From Paraglaciecola marina (lineage in GTDB: Bacteria; Pseudomonadota; Gammaproteobacteria; Enterobacterales; Alteromonadaceae), in NCBI RefSeq assembly GCF_004360155.1, contig NZ_SAIS01000001.1:372001-436000 (forward strand): a stretch of 64,000 nucleotides of DNA, given 5' to 3'. Each line of letters opens with the position of its first letter. The first letter of the stretch is position 1. The notes beneath the pieces were generated by a model. That model did not search any database, had not been told where the DNA came from, and saw only the letters and a list, made by a program, of their open reading frames with translations. Shown piece after piece: positions 35,507 through 44,795 of this stretch. Both the position numbers and the translations under genes were made by a program.

Positions 35507-35716
35507 ATGTCTACGGACTATTACAACAATCAAGTGAATGAGATTGCTCAGCAGTATTTGTCTGTCAAGTTTGAAGAGGTGCACAGTACTTGGTCACAGC
35601 ATTTAACGCCTATCTTAGAAAAACCTAATGCCTCTATTTTAGATATTGGCGCAGGGGTGGGCCGTGATGTAAAACGTATCGCTGAACTCGCAGCAGCAAT
35701 GCAAACCCCTAGTTAA
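35507..35716 (+). pseudogene. Truncated SAM-dependent methyltransferase, N-terminal ~60 codons
   Basis: The frame starts at ATG 35507 with AGGAA five nt upstream and encodes a normal class I methyltransferase start ending in the SAM-binding motif I (S-I-L-D-I-G-A-G-V-G-R-D, about residues 45-56). After V-K-R-I-A-E-L, near 35690, similarity to any methyltransferase stops and the frame ends after ten more codons. An intact enzyme needs about 150-200 further residues. The gene has been cut by a deletion or insertion, and I take this as the left edge of the accessory region. The missing 3' part is not found elsewhere in the window. Confidence 0.75.
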
Positions 35717-35867
35717 CAAACCATGGCAAAACAAACGTTTTTTCGCCGAGGCCAATATCGCCTTACCGGGATTAAACTCAAGCAATGAATCCATTGACGA
35801 CTTGTTTGAAGCACTGGTGGTACAGCGTGGTAGGTTGAGAGAAATGCAGCAGTTGAGGGAGTGGTAG
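35685..35867 (+). pseudogene. C-terminal remnant of an unidentified protein
   Basis: A frame without a start codon, shifted from the methyltransferase frame, encodes about 60 residues (K-R-F-F-A-E-A-N-I-A-L-P-G-L-N, then S-I-D-D-L-F-E-A-L-V-V-Q-R-G-R-L-R-E-M) ending at TAG 35865. The helical, charged composition is protein-like. I cannot name the family. It appears to be the 3' end of a gene joined to the truncated methyltransferase. Confidence 0.4.
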
Positions 35868-36021
35868 TTATTAGAACTGTTGAATGTGCTAGGTTGATTA
35901 GGGGGATTTGGGTTTTATATTTTGGTGGTTTTTTTTGATGTGGGCATGTAATTACTTTGTATTTCTTTTATTCAATAAGTTGTTACGATGAGTGTCCCGT
36001 AATTCATTTGGAAGAAATTGA

Positions 36022-36372
36022 GATGAATTTCAAAAAGGGGCAGAAGGAGAGTTTGACCTAATGTTATTATCGCCAAAAGCAGGCGGGGTAGGTTTAACGA
36101 TTACAGCGGCTAATCATGTTATTCATCTAACCCGATGGTGGAACCCAGCTGTTGAAGACCAAAGCACTGACAGGGCATTTAGAATAGGACAAAACAAACC
36201 TGTCTATGTCTATATCCCTATTGCCATCCACCCTAAGTATGGTGATAGCTCTTTTGATGCAAACTTGCATAGGCTATTAACAAAAAAGCGTAGTTTAAGT
36301 ATTAATGCCCTATTACCAGGCACTGTCACAGACTCCGAATTCAATGATTTATATACCCAAACGATGACCTAA
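36022..36372 (+). pseudogene. C-terminal fragment of a SNF2-family helicase
   Basis: The sequence encodes the last ~115 residues of a SWI2/SNF2 ATPase: [16 protein letters not shown] (motif V), then [20 protein letters not shown] (motif VI), plus a family tail with [14 protein letters not shown] stop at 36019-36021 precedes it in frame and the ATPase lobe is missing, so it cannot be active. SNF2 proteins with this tail often occur in defence loci. The intact end lies 13 bp before hsdM, implying that recombination at this locus replaced the rest. Confidence 0.8.
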
Positions 36373-36385
36373 GATTACAAACTAA

Positions 36386-37867
36386 ATGACAACTGAAAAA
36401 ATAACCCTCTCCCAGTTAGAGCAATACCTATCAAAAGCAGCATGGATCTTAAAAGGTCCTGTAGATGCTTCTGACTTTAAAGTTTACATATTCCCGCTAC
36501 TTTTCTTTAAGCGAATATCAGATGTATACGATGAAGAATACCGGGTAGCACTAAAAGAATCAGACGGCGATGAAGAATATGCTGCGTTGCCAGAGATGCA
36601 CCGATTTGAAATTCCTGATGATTGTCACTGGCAAAATGTGCGCGAAACGACCACGAATGTGGGTCAAGCAATAGAAAATGCATTACGAGGCATAGAGCAA
36701 ACTAACCAAGAATACTTATATGGAATCTTCGGTGATGCCCAATGGAGCAACAAAAATAAGCTTTCAGATGCATTACTGATAAACCTTATCGAGCATTTTT
36801 CACAGTACACATTAGGTAATCAAAACGTTGATCCAGACATGCTGGGTAATGCTTACGAATACCTGATTAAGCATTTTGCCGATTTAACCAATAAAAAAGC
36901 AGGTGAGTTTTACACGCCTCGTTCGGTGGTGCATTTACTTGGTATGATTTTAGATCCACATGAAGGTGAAACTATTTACGATCCGGCTTGCGGTACGGGC
37001 GGTATGTTGCTTGAGTGTGTTGACCACCTTAAAGACAACAAAGAAGATTACCGAACACTCAAATTATACGGCCAAGAAAAAAACCTAACGTCTAGCTCAA
37101 TTGCTCGTATGAACATGTTCTTACACGGTATTGAAGACTTCGAAATCTTACGTGGCGATACCTTACGTCACCCAGCATTTTTTGAAGCGGATGGTCTTAA
37201 AACCTTTGATTGCGTCATAGCAAACCCGCCATTTTCACTAAAAGACTGGGGCGCTGAAAACTGGGCTAATGATCCATACGGTAGAAACATAGCCGGAGTG
37301 CCACCAAAAGGTAATGGAGATATGGCTTGGGTGCAACACATGGTTAAATCTATGAACAGCACTGGCCGTATGACTGTTGTATTACCACATGGCGCATTAT
37401 TCAGGAAAGCAGCCGAAGGTAAAATTCGTAAACAGTTACTTGAGCAAGACATGCTTGAAGCCGTTATCGGTTTGGGGCCAAACGTGTTTTACGGCACGCA
37501 ATTAGCAGCCTGTGTCATGGTGTTTAAGCAAAACAAACCGGCCGATAAGAAAGGTAAAGTGTTGTTTATTGATGCCTCTTATCAAATTAGAGTAGGTCGA
37601 GCACAAAACTTCCTTGAGCCTAACCACGTTCAGCAAATTTACGACTGGTATCACAACTACCAAGATGTAGAAAACTACGTCAAAGTAGCTTCAATGGACG
37701 AGTTAAAAGAAAATGACTTTAATTTAAACATTCCGCTATATGTTGAAAAAATAATTGAAGATAACCTGCCATCAGTAGAAGAAGCGATGAGCGATTTAAA
37801 ACAAGCATGGCAAGCAAGCCTTGAAGCTGAAGAGAAATTTAAGAAAGTACTAAAGGGATTTTTATAA
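36386..37867 (+). CDS. hsdM: Type I restriction-modification methyltransferase subunit, first copy
   Basis: The 493-residue N6-adenine methyltransferase has the HsdM N-terminal helical domain (L-L-F-F-K-R-I-S-D-V-Y-D-E-E), G-E-F-Y-T-P-R, SAM motif I D-P-A-C-G-T-G-G (about 200-207) and catalytic motif IV N-P-P-F (about 281-284). All are intact. It is the first gene of a seven-gene rightward operon. No clear ribosome binding site precedes the ATG. A paralogue (39175) with the same architecture but N-P-P-Y follows one gene later; a single HsdS must serve both or they must divide the work. Confidence 0.93.
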   Translation: MTTEKITLSQLEQYLSKAAWILKGPVDASDFKVYIFPLLFFKRISDVYDEEYRVALKESDGDEEYAALPEMHRFEIPDDCHWQNVRETTTNVGQAIENALRGIEQTNQEYLYGIFGDAQWSNKNKLSDALLINLIEHFSQYTLGNQNVDPDMLGNAYEYLIKHFADLTNKKAGEFYTPRSVVHLLGMILDPHEGETIYDPACGTGGMLLECVDHLKDNKEDYRTLKLYGQEKNLTSSSIARMNMFLHGIEDFEILRGDTLRHPAFFEADGLKTFDCVIANPPFSLKDWGAENWANDPYGRNIAGVPPKGNGDMAWVQHMVKSMNSTGRMTVVLPHGALFRKAAEGKIRKQLLEQDMLEAVIGLGPNVFYGTQLAACVMVFKQNKPADKKGKVLFIDASYQIRVGRAQNFLEPNHVQQIYDWYHNYQDVENYVKVASMDELKENDFNLNIPLYVEKIIEDNLPSVEEAMSDLKQAWQASLEAEEKFKKVLKGFL

Positions 37868-39178
37868 TTGAATAAGCACCTTAATATCTTTACAACTTAC
37901 GCGAAAGATAACCGAAGTTACCAACTAGAAAATGATCTAACCCGCTCTTTAGCGATTTGCTTACAAGAAGATGCTTTGTTTTTTCATGAAGTGCTTAAAT
38001 CTATTTTTAGTGATTCTGACTTGTTTAATCAATTATTTGAAGACCTTGATGGCGAGACTAGCGTGCAAGTCGAAATACAAAAGCAGGCAAGTCAAATTGC
38101 AGAGTTTGAGAAAATTTATGCGGTTACATTGAGTGAAGCTGCAATGTCCAACTTCTGGGAGCAAACCGATCATACAGAGTACGATCCCATTTGTGATTTA
38201 GTGATAACAGTGAATAATGTATTGATTGTGATTGAAGCTAAACGAGACAATATTGATTGTACTGCACAGCTATACAATCAAGTGTTCAATATATTTAAAA
38301 AACAGAGTAAGAAAATAAGTGATTACAAAGATGATATAACGCCATTTGACCTTAATTGGAAAAAGCTAATGTTGATTGCCGTTAAAGTCGCAAGCTTTGA
38401 AAGAACTACAAATAACAGAAACCGATTTCTTACTGACTTTATCCAGCTCGTAAAGAGCCACAACTTCAGTTGGCTACCTGAAACTCCTATCGGCTCACTA
38501 CACAATGAGAATACTGAATCTATAGAGAGAAGAATTGAATCTGCTCTTACTCAATTCTGTAATGATGATGAAACTGTAGATAAATTAACTTATAGCGACA
38601 GGTTAGGTACTACCTTTTCAAAAGGTTGGTCAAATGAGCTCCTATTTGAAATCGAGCCAAAATCTGGTGATTTAGTGGTTGATATATACCCTGGAAATAC
38701 TAAAGGTCAGGGCTACCATATTTTCCCTAGTGACTCTCAGTTCAATAATTCACTATTAATTGATGGTGAAACTTATTCGGCAAATAAACACTATCACATC
38801 AAATTCATGGGGCAGTCATACATAGCCGGACTTTGGTTAACCGATGAAGACTTTAATAAAACACTTTTTACTAAAGATAATTTTTATAACCATACAGGCA
38901 GAATAAAAAGAGAATCTTGGGGGGCGATCGAAAGCTTACTAAATCAACATTTAAGTTCCGACTGGAAAGGTCAGTGTCACTGGCAAGATAAAATTCTTAA
39001 TTCTAATAGAACACAGTTCAATCTTTCTTTTGGTTATCATATTTCAATTACTATCCCTTTTATAAAATTGACGGAACTAGATAAAAATCATAACGATATT
39101 AAACCATTGTCAAATTTGATGGAAAGCATTTATAGAGCCTTCGAAACCAGATTAATTACAGAGAAACCATCAACATGA
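37868..39178 (+). CDS. PD-(D/E)XK nuclease-like protein embedded in the hsd operon
   Basis: The 436-residue protein probably begins with TTG at 37868, right after the hsdM stop; AAGGGA lies about 10 nt upstream and no ATG is available in the first 90 codons. The motif D110-(12)-E123-A-K125, with Q134 and Q138 following in A-Q-L-Y-N-Q, and an upstream glutamate in E-N-D-L-T-R (E21), is the PD-(D/E)XK nuclease arrangement. The rest (about 150-436) is beta-rich and not recognised. Its stop overlaps the second hsdM start. HsdR already has its own nuclease domain, so this may be a second effector or an accessory nuclease. Confidence 0.7.
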   Translation: MNKHLNIFTTYAKDNRSYQLENDLTRSLAICLQEDALFFHEVLKSIFSDSDLFNQLFEDLDGETSVQVEIQKQASQIAEFEKIYAVTLSEAAMSNFWEQTDHTEYDPICDLVITVNNVLIVIEAKRDNIDCTAQLYNQVFNIFKKQSKKISDYKDDITPFDLNWKKLMLIAVKVASFERTTNNRNRFLTDFIQLVKSHNFSWLPETPIGSLHNENTESIERRIESALTQFCNDDETVDKLTYSDRLGTTFSKGWSNELLFEIEPKSGDLVVDIYPGNTKGQGYHIFPSDSQFNNSLLIDGETYSANKHYHIKFMGQSYIAGLWLTDEDFNKTLFTKDNFYNHTGRIKRESWGAIESLLNQHLSSDWKGQCHWQDKILNSNRTQFNLSFGYHISITIPFIKLTELDKNHNDIKPLSNLMESIYRAFETRLITEKPST

Positions 39179-40638
39179 TGACCCAACAAGATTTAGAGAA
39201 ATACCTTTGGGGTGCGGCTACAGCGCTCAGAGGCACCATTGATGCGGGTGATTACAAGCAGTACATTTTTCCACTTTTGTTTTTTAAACGTATCTCTGAT
39301 GTTTACGATGAAGAATTCAACAATGCCTTAGCAGAAAGTGATGGTGATTTAGAATATGCCGCCTTTGCTGAAAACCACCATTTTCAAGTACCTGATGGTG
39401 CCCACTGGAAAGATGTACGTGAAACCACGACCAACATTGGTCTAGCGCTGCAAAACGCCATGCGTGAAATTGAAAAGGCTAATCCTGATACTCTCGAAGG
39501 TATTTTTGGTGACGCCAGTTGGACCAATAAAGACCGTCTTTCTGATGCCATGCTCACCAACTTAATTGAGCATTATTCACAGCACACCCTTGATTTAAAA
39601 AATGTACCTGACGATAAGCTTGGCAATGCTTACGAGTACTTAATTAAAGAGTTTGCTGACGATAGCGGTCATACAGCTGCAGAGTTTTACACCAACCGTA
39701 CCGTAGTTAAATTAATGACCATGATAATGGACCCACAACCTGGTGAGTCAGTTTACGACCCCACATGTGGCTCAGGAGGTTTATTACTTAACTGTGCCTT
39801 ACACCTTAAAGATGAGGGCAAAGAATACCGCACCCTTAAGTTATACGGCCAAGAGATTAACCTATTAACCTCAGCCATTGCCCGTATGAACATGTTTATG
39901 CATGGTATTGAAGAGTTCGACATTGTGCGTGGTAATACCTTAAGTAATCCAGGCTTGCTTGAAAATGATGAGCTGAAAAAATTCAATGTAATTTTAGCTA
40001 ACCCACCATATTCAATAAAATCTTGGGATCGCAAAGCCTTTGAAAGTGATCCGTATGGCCGAAACGTATGGGGTACACCTCCACAAGGTTGTGCTGATTA
40101 TGCCTTTCAGCAACATATTCAAAAGAGCCTTGATTTAGGTAATGGTCGTTCCATTTCATTATGGCCACACGGTATTTTGTTCCGTGATGCCGAAACAGAA
40201 ATGCGTAAAAAAATGATTGAGCAAGACCAAGTTGAATGCGTCATTGGTCTTGGACCAAACCTGTTTTATAACTCGCCTATGGAAGCATGTTTGTTAATTA
40301 CTAAAACAAACAAAGCAGAAAGTAAAAAAGGCAAAGTGCTGATCATAAATGCCGTGAAAGAAGTGAGGCAAGACAAAAACATCGCCTACCTAGAGCAGAT
40401 CCATATTAAGCGTATTTACAATGCTTATCAAAATTATGCTGATGAAGATGGTTTTAGCAAAGTCGTTACCACAGACGAAGTACTAAAACATAAAGCCAGT
40501 TTAAATATGGCACTTTATGTCAGTAATGTTGATAGCAGTAAAGTACAAATATCATTAGATGAGGCACTCGCTAATTGGCAAACATCATCAGAGCAGTTAT
40601 CAAACAGCATGGATCAGTTATTTAAGGAATTAGGTTAA
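39175..40638 (+). CDS. hsdM: Type I restriction-modification methyltransferase subunit, second copy
   Basis: The 487-residue HsdM is colinear with the one at 36386 but clearly diverged. It has L-L-F-F-K-R-I-S-D-V-Y-D-E-E, A-E-F-Y-T-N-R (instead of E-F-Y-T-P-R), motif I D-P-T-C-G-S-G-G and motif IV N-P-P-Y (about 277-280). The active site is intact. The start, ATG 39175 or 39178, overlaps the stop of the nuclease-like gene, and hsdS begins immediately after its stop codon. This copy is directly beside hsdS and is the more likely standard partner. Confidence 0.93.
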   Translation: MMTQQDLEKYLWGAATALRGTIDAGDYKQYIFPLLFFKRISDVYDEEFNNALAESDGDLEYAAFAENHHFQVPDGAHWKDVRETTTNIGLALQNAMREIEKANPDTLEGIFGDASWTNKDRLSDAMLTNLIEHYSQHTLDLKNVPDDKLGNAYEYLIKEFADDSGHTAAEFYTNRTVVKLMTMIMDPQPGESVYDPTCGSGGLLLNCALHLKDEGKEYRTLKLYGQEINLLTSAIARMNMFMHGIEEFDIVRGNTLSNPGLLENDELKKFNVILANPPYSIKSWDRKAFESDPYGRNVWGTPPQGCADYAFQQHIQKSLDLGNGRSISLWPHGILFRDAETEMRKKMIEQDQVECVIGLGPNLFYNSPMEACLLITKTNKAESKKGKVLIINAVKEVRQDKNIAYLEQIHIKRIYNAYQNYADEDGFSKVVTTDEVLKHKASLNMALYVSNVDSSKVQISLDEALANWQTSSEQLSNSMDQLFKELG

Positions 40639-41790
40639 ATGACAGACGTTAAAACAGATTTAAGCTCTTTTGATTCGAGATTGGACCTAAAAAATTTGGA
40701 TAAATCCAATTGGAAAACTTACCGTTTTGATGAAATTGCCAAAAACATTTCAGAGCGTGTTGATCCAAACAATACCGATTTAAAAGTATATATTGGCCTT
40801 GAACATATTGATTCTGAATCCTTGCATATCAAGCGTCATGGTACGCCTGATGACGTTAATGGCACCAAGTTAAAATTCTACAAAGGCGATATCATCTTTG
40901 GCCGTCGTCGTGCTTATCAGCGTAAAGCAGGTATAGCTACTTGGGACGGTTTTTGTTCAGCCCATGCTTTGGTGCTTAGGGCTAACCCTGATGTGATAGA
41001 CCCAGAGTTATTCCCATTTTTCTTACACTCTGATTTGTTCATGAATCGGGCGATTGATATTTCAGTAGGCTCTTTGTCACCGACTATTAACTGGGGTACT
41101 TTAAAGCATCAGGAGTTTTTAATTCCACCTAAAGATATTCAATCGAGATTTTCTGAGTTATTTAATTCGATTGATAGCCTGATAGAAGCCGATGTGGATT
41201 TACTTTCACAAACTAGAATTACTAAAGGAATTGATTTTGAATCACTTGTCTCATCAACAAGTGGTGAATTGGTACCACTATCTAAAATTTTAAAGCAAAA
41301 GAAAGGCAAAAGTCCTGCTCCTCACAAAAGGTCAAAATATATTGGATTAGAGCATATTAAGTCAGGGGCCTATTCTTGCTCTGAATTTGGCGACTCTAAT
41401 GATGCCCAAGCGCAGTGTAATTTAGTCGATAAAGGCGATTTATGTTACAGCAAACTAAGACCTTATTTAGACAAAGCTTTCATCGCTGATTTTGAAGCAG
41501 TTTCAACTACAGAGTTATTGATATACGAAACAACCTTAGCTTCTAAATCATATGTTTTACACCATCTACATAGTAAACCTTTTATTAATTATGTTACCGG
41601 TAAAGGCTTCGGTACAAAAATGCCTAGGGTAAATCATAAGATAATTGGTGAATACAACATTAAAGTGTTGAATGAAGAAAGAACTGTTCTAGATAAAATG
41701 GCGCTATATGCAAATATAGAAAAGTCGGCACTTATCAAAATAGGTCAAAACAAATGCCTCCAAAAAAGTTTAAACAATAAGGTGTTTTAG
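40639..41790 (+). CDS. hsdS: Type I restriction-modification specificity subunit
   Basis: The 383-residue HsdS has two target recognition domains. The first covers about residues 20-165 (Y-I-G-L-E-H-I-D-S-E-S and the later S-P-T-I-N-W-G motif), the second about 210-370 (Y-I-G-L-E-H-I-K-S-G-A-Y), separated and followed by helical spacers (S-I-D-S-L-I-E-A-D-V-D-L-L). The second spacer is short, and the total length is below the common 400-450, but both domains look complete. The recognition sequence cannot be read from this. It starts directly after the hsdM stop. Confidence 0.92.
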   Translation: MTDVKTDLSSFDSRLDLKNLDKSNWKTYRFDEIAKNISERVDPNNTDLKVYIGLEHIDSESLHIKRHGTPDDVNGTKLKFYKGDIIFGRRRAYQRKAGIATWDGFCSAHALVLRANPDVIDPELFPFFLHSDLFMNRAIDISVGSLSPTINWGTLKHQEFLIPPKDIQSRFSELFNSIDSLIEADVDLLSQTRITKGIDFESLVSSTSGELVPLSKILKQKKGKSPAPHKRSKYIGLEHIKSGAYSCSEFGDSNDAQAQCNLVDKGDLCYSKLRPYLDKAFIADFEAVSTTELLIYETTLASKSYVLHHLHSKPFINYVTGKGFGTKMPRVNHKIIGEYNIKVLNEERTVLDKMALYANIEKSALIKIGQNKCLQKSLNNKVF

Positions 41791-41792
41791 GT

Positions 41793-44774
41793 ATGGGATT
41801 TACCGAATTAAATAGTGTGGAACACTACATCATCCATCAAATGACGGGTGTTAATTTAAACGTCTCTCATAGTCAGAATGAAGTTTCAGAACCAAAGCCA
41901 AAAACGTTTGGAGTGCAATGGCAATTTCAATCACCAGAGCAACTAGGCAGGGGTGTTAACGAGGTTTTAGTTGAATCTTTTTTGGTTAAAGCATTAATTC
42001 GCCTTAACCCTGAGATTGAAGCTAACCCCAATTTGGCTGATGAAGTAATACATAAGCTCCGTGCTATTTTAATTTCGGTAAATCAAGTTGGGCTAGTTAA
42101 AGCCAATGAAGAGTTTTTCGCTTGGATGACAGGTGAAAAGACCATGCCTTTTGGCGAAAACAATCGCCATGTACCCGTAAACCTAATCGACTTTGACGAC
42201 TTAACGCGTAACGACTATGTGGTAACAAATCAGTTCCGTATTCATCACAGAGAAACCAAAATACCGGATGTGGTATTAATGATTAACGGTATTCCAGTAG
42301 TAGTGGGTGAAGCAAAAACACCTATTCGCCCCTCGGTAAGTTGGTTAGACGGTGCTCATGAAGTACACAGCATTTACGAAAACGCTGTACCGCAATTGTT
42401 CGTACCTAATATTTTGTCGTTTGCTACCGAAGGAAAAGAGCTTTTCTATGGTGCTATTAGATGCCCATTAGAATTCTGGGCTCCTTGGCGTACTGAGAAC
42501 AAAGACAGTCAATTATCCAAAGCATTAGGATTGGCCGAAATTGGTAAAGAGTTAACCGACCTGTTAAGCCCTGAACGCTTGCTTGATATCTTGCGCAACT
42601 TCTCATTGTTTACCACTAACAATAAAAAACAACGCATTAAAGTAATACCTCGATTTCAACAGTATGAAGGTGCAAACAAAATAATTCAGCGAGTTATCGA
42701 CGGTAGAATCAAAAAAGGACTAATTTGGCACTTTCAAGGCTCAGGTAAATCACTATTAATGGTATTTGCCGCGCAAAAACTTAGGCGTGCAACACAGCTT
42801 AAAAGCCCAACTGTAATTGTACTGGTTGATAGAACCGATTTAGATACGCAAATTAGCGGTACCTTTAATGCCGCTGATGTAGCCAACGTTGAATCAACCG
42901 ATAGCATTAAAGAATTACAACGAATGCTTGAGCATGATACCCGTAAGATCATTATCTCAATGATCCACAAGTTCCGTGATGCCAAACCTAATATGAATGA
43001 TAGAGAAAACATCATTGTATTAGTGGATGAAGCGCATCGCACCCAAGAAGGCGATTTAGCCCGACAAATGCGTGCCGCTTTACCTAATGCCTTTTTATTT
43101 GGTTTAACTGGTACGCCCGTAAACAAAGCGGATAAAAATACCTTCTGGGCATTTGGTGCCGAACAAGATAAAGGCGGCTATATGTCGCGTTATACCTTCC
43201 ATGACTCTATTCGTGACGAAGCCACATTGCCACTGCACTTTGAACCTCGATTAGTGGATGTGCATGTTGACACCCAAGCCATTGATCAAGCCTTTGCTGA
43301 ATTTAAACAAAGCGCAGCATTAAGTGATGAAGAAGCTGATGAGTTAAATAAAAAGTCAGCCAAAATGTCAGCGTTTTTAAAGTCCCCTGATCGTGTTGCC
43401 AAAATAGTTAAAGACCTATCAGAGCACTTTACCAGTAAAGTAGCGCCACAAGGCTTTAAGGGCATGATAGTTACGCCAGATAGACATGCTTGTGTGCAAT
43501 ACAAAGAAGAGCTAGATAACTACTTCCCAATCGAGGCCAGTAAAGTGGTTATTTCAACCACGGCAAATGATGAGTTTGAATTTAAGCAAAAGTGGGGCGT
43601 TGATAAAAGCCAACAAGAAAAGATTGTTGATGAGTTTAACGATGCTAAATCTGAGCTTAAGTTTATTATTGTTACCGCTAAGTTATTAACCGGTTTTGAT
43701 GCACCGATTTGCCAAACCATGTATTTAGACAAATCGTTAAAAGACCATACCTTGTTACAGGCAATATGTCGTACTAACCGTTTATATCCGCAAAAAACAT
43801 TCGGCTGTATTGTTGATTACTTTGGTGTATTTGACGATGCAGCAAAAGCATTAGAGTTTGATGAAGAAAGTGTTAAGCAAGTTATTAGTAATTTAGGCGA
43901 ATTACGTTCTCGTTTACCCCAAGCCATGGCTGATGCGTTAAAACACTTTGAAGGTGTAGATAAAACACTTGATGGTTTTGAAGGCTTAGAAGCTGCACAG
44001 AATGCTATTAGCACTGATGATAAAAAAGATGCCTTTGCTAAAGACTTTAAGTATTTATCAAAATTATGGGAATCATTATCGCCAGATAATATTTTAGATC
44101 CATACAACCAAGACTATAAATGGTTAGCGCAAGTTTTTGAGTCGGTAAAGCCTGCTTCAGACAACGTAGGTAAAATGTTGTGGTTAGCCCTTGGTGCGCA
44201 AACCACACAATTGATCCACGAGAACATTCATGTAGGTGAAGTGCATACCCTTGATGAGTTTGTATTGGATGCCGATGTGATTGAAAACATCTTCAATAAT
44301 CCAGATCCCAAAAAGATTAAACAACTTGAAAAAGACTTAATTCAACGCTTTAAAAAGCACGGTGGTAATGCTGAATTTAAAAAGCTCAGTAAACGCTTAG
44401 AAGAGCTTCGAGAGAAAGCCGAGAAGGGGTTAATTACCTCAATTGAATTCGTTAAAGAGCTTTGTGGAATCGCCAAAGATACGGTTTCAGCCGAAAAAGA
44501 CTTACAGCAAGAAGTACAAGAAAAGTCACCTAAAGCGGCACTAACAGATTTGTTTTTAGAACTGAAGAACGATGAAACTCCAGCGGTTGTAGAACGTATC
44601 GTTACTGATATTGACGCCATTGTTCGCATTGTAAACTTCCCTGGTTGGCAAAATACCACAGGCGGCGAACGCGAAGTGCAAAAGTCATTACGCAAAGCAT
44701 TACTCAAATACAAATTACATAAAGACCAAGTGCTGTTTGATAGGGCATATGGGTATATTAAAGAATATTATTAA
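41793..44774 (+). CDS. hsdR: Type I restriction endonuclease subunit HsdR
   Basis: The 993-residue protein has an N-terminal PD-(D/E)XK nuclease with P-D-V-V-L-M-I-N-G-I-P-V-V-V-G-E-A-K (near 160-175), then SF2 translocase motifs: Walker A H-F-Q-G-S-G-K-S-L near 316, D-E-A-H near 412, G-L-T-G-T-P near 432 and a second RecA lobe with L-L-T-G-F-D-A-P and Q-A-I-C-R-T-N-R. The C-terminal part is helical and binds the M2S core. Length and motifs are normal and uninterrupted, so restriction is probably functional. It follows hsdS by 2 bp. Confidence 0.95.
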   Translation: MGFTELNSVEHYIIHQMTGVNLNVSHSQNEVSEPKPKTFGVQWQFQSPEQLGRGVNEVLVESFLVKALIRLNPEIEANPNLADEVIHKLRAILISVNQVGLVKANEEFFAWMTGEKTMPFGENNRHVPVNLIDFDDLTRNDYVVTNQFRIHHRETKIPDVVLMINGIPVVVGEAKTPIRPSVSWLDGAHEVHSIYENAVPQLFVPNILSFATEGKELFYGAIRCPLEFWAPWRTENKDSQLSKALGLAEIGKELTDLLSPERLLDILRNFSLFTTNNKKQRIKVIPRFQQYEGANKIIQRVIDGRIKKGLIWHFQGSGKSLLMVFAAQKLRRATQLKSPTVIVLVDRTDLDTQISGTFNAADVANVESTDSIKELQRMLEHDTRKIIISMIHKFRDAKPNMNDRENIIVLVDEAHRTQEGDLARQMRAALPNAFLFGLTGTPVNKADKNTFWAFGAEQDKGGYMSRYTFHDSIRDEATLPLHFEPRLVDVHVDTQAIDQAFAEFKQSAALSDEEADELNKKSAKMSAFLKSPDRVAKIVKDLSEHFTSKVAPQGFKGMIVTPDRHACVQYKEELDNYFPIEASKVVISTTANDEFEFKQKWGVDKSQQEKIVDEFNDAKSELKFIIVTAKLLTGFDAPICQTMYLDKSLKDHTLLQAICRTNRLYPQKTFGCIVDYFGVFDDAAKALEFDEESVKQVISNLGELRSRLPQAMADALKHFEGVDKTLDGFEGLEAAQNAISTDDKKDAFAKDFKYLSKLWESLSPDNILDPYNQDYKWLAQVFESVKPASDNVGKMLWLALGAQTTQLIHENIHVGEVHTLDEFVLDADVIENIFNNPDPKKIKQLEKDLIQRFKKHGGNAEFKKLSKRLEELREKAEKGLITSIEFVKELCGIAKDTVSAEKDLQQEVQEKSPKAALTDLFLELKNDETPAVVERIVTDIDAIVRIVNFPGWQNTTGGEREVQKSLRKALLKYKLHKDQVLFDRAYGYIKEYY

Positions 44775-44795
44775 GATGTTATATCTAAAAGGACA

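Noticed and set aside
35343-35537. 64-codon frame upstream of the truncated methyltransferase
   Set aside because: It overlaps the methyltransferase ribosome binding site and start, and has no start signals of its own.
44775-44795. Retron interpretation of the RT
   Set aside because: Only 21 bp separate it from hsdR, so there is no room for an msr/msd RNA upstream, and the helical C-terminal part plus HEPN partner fit Abi-type RTs better.
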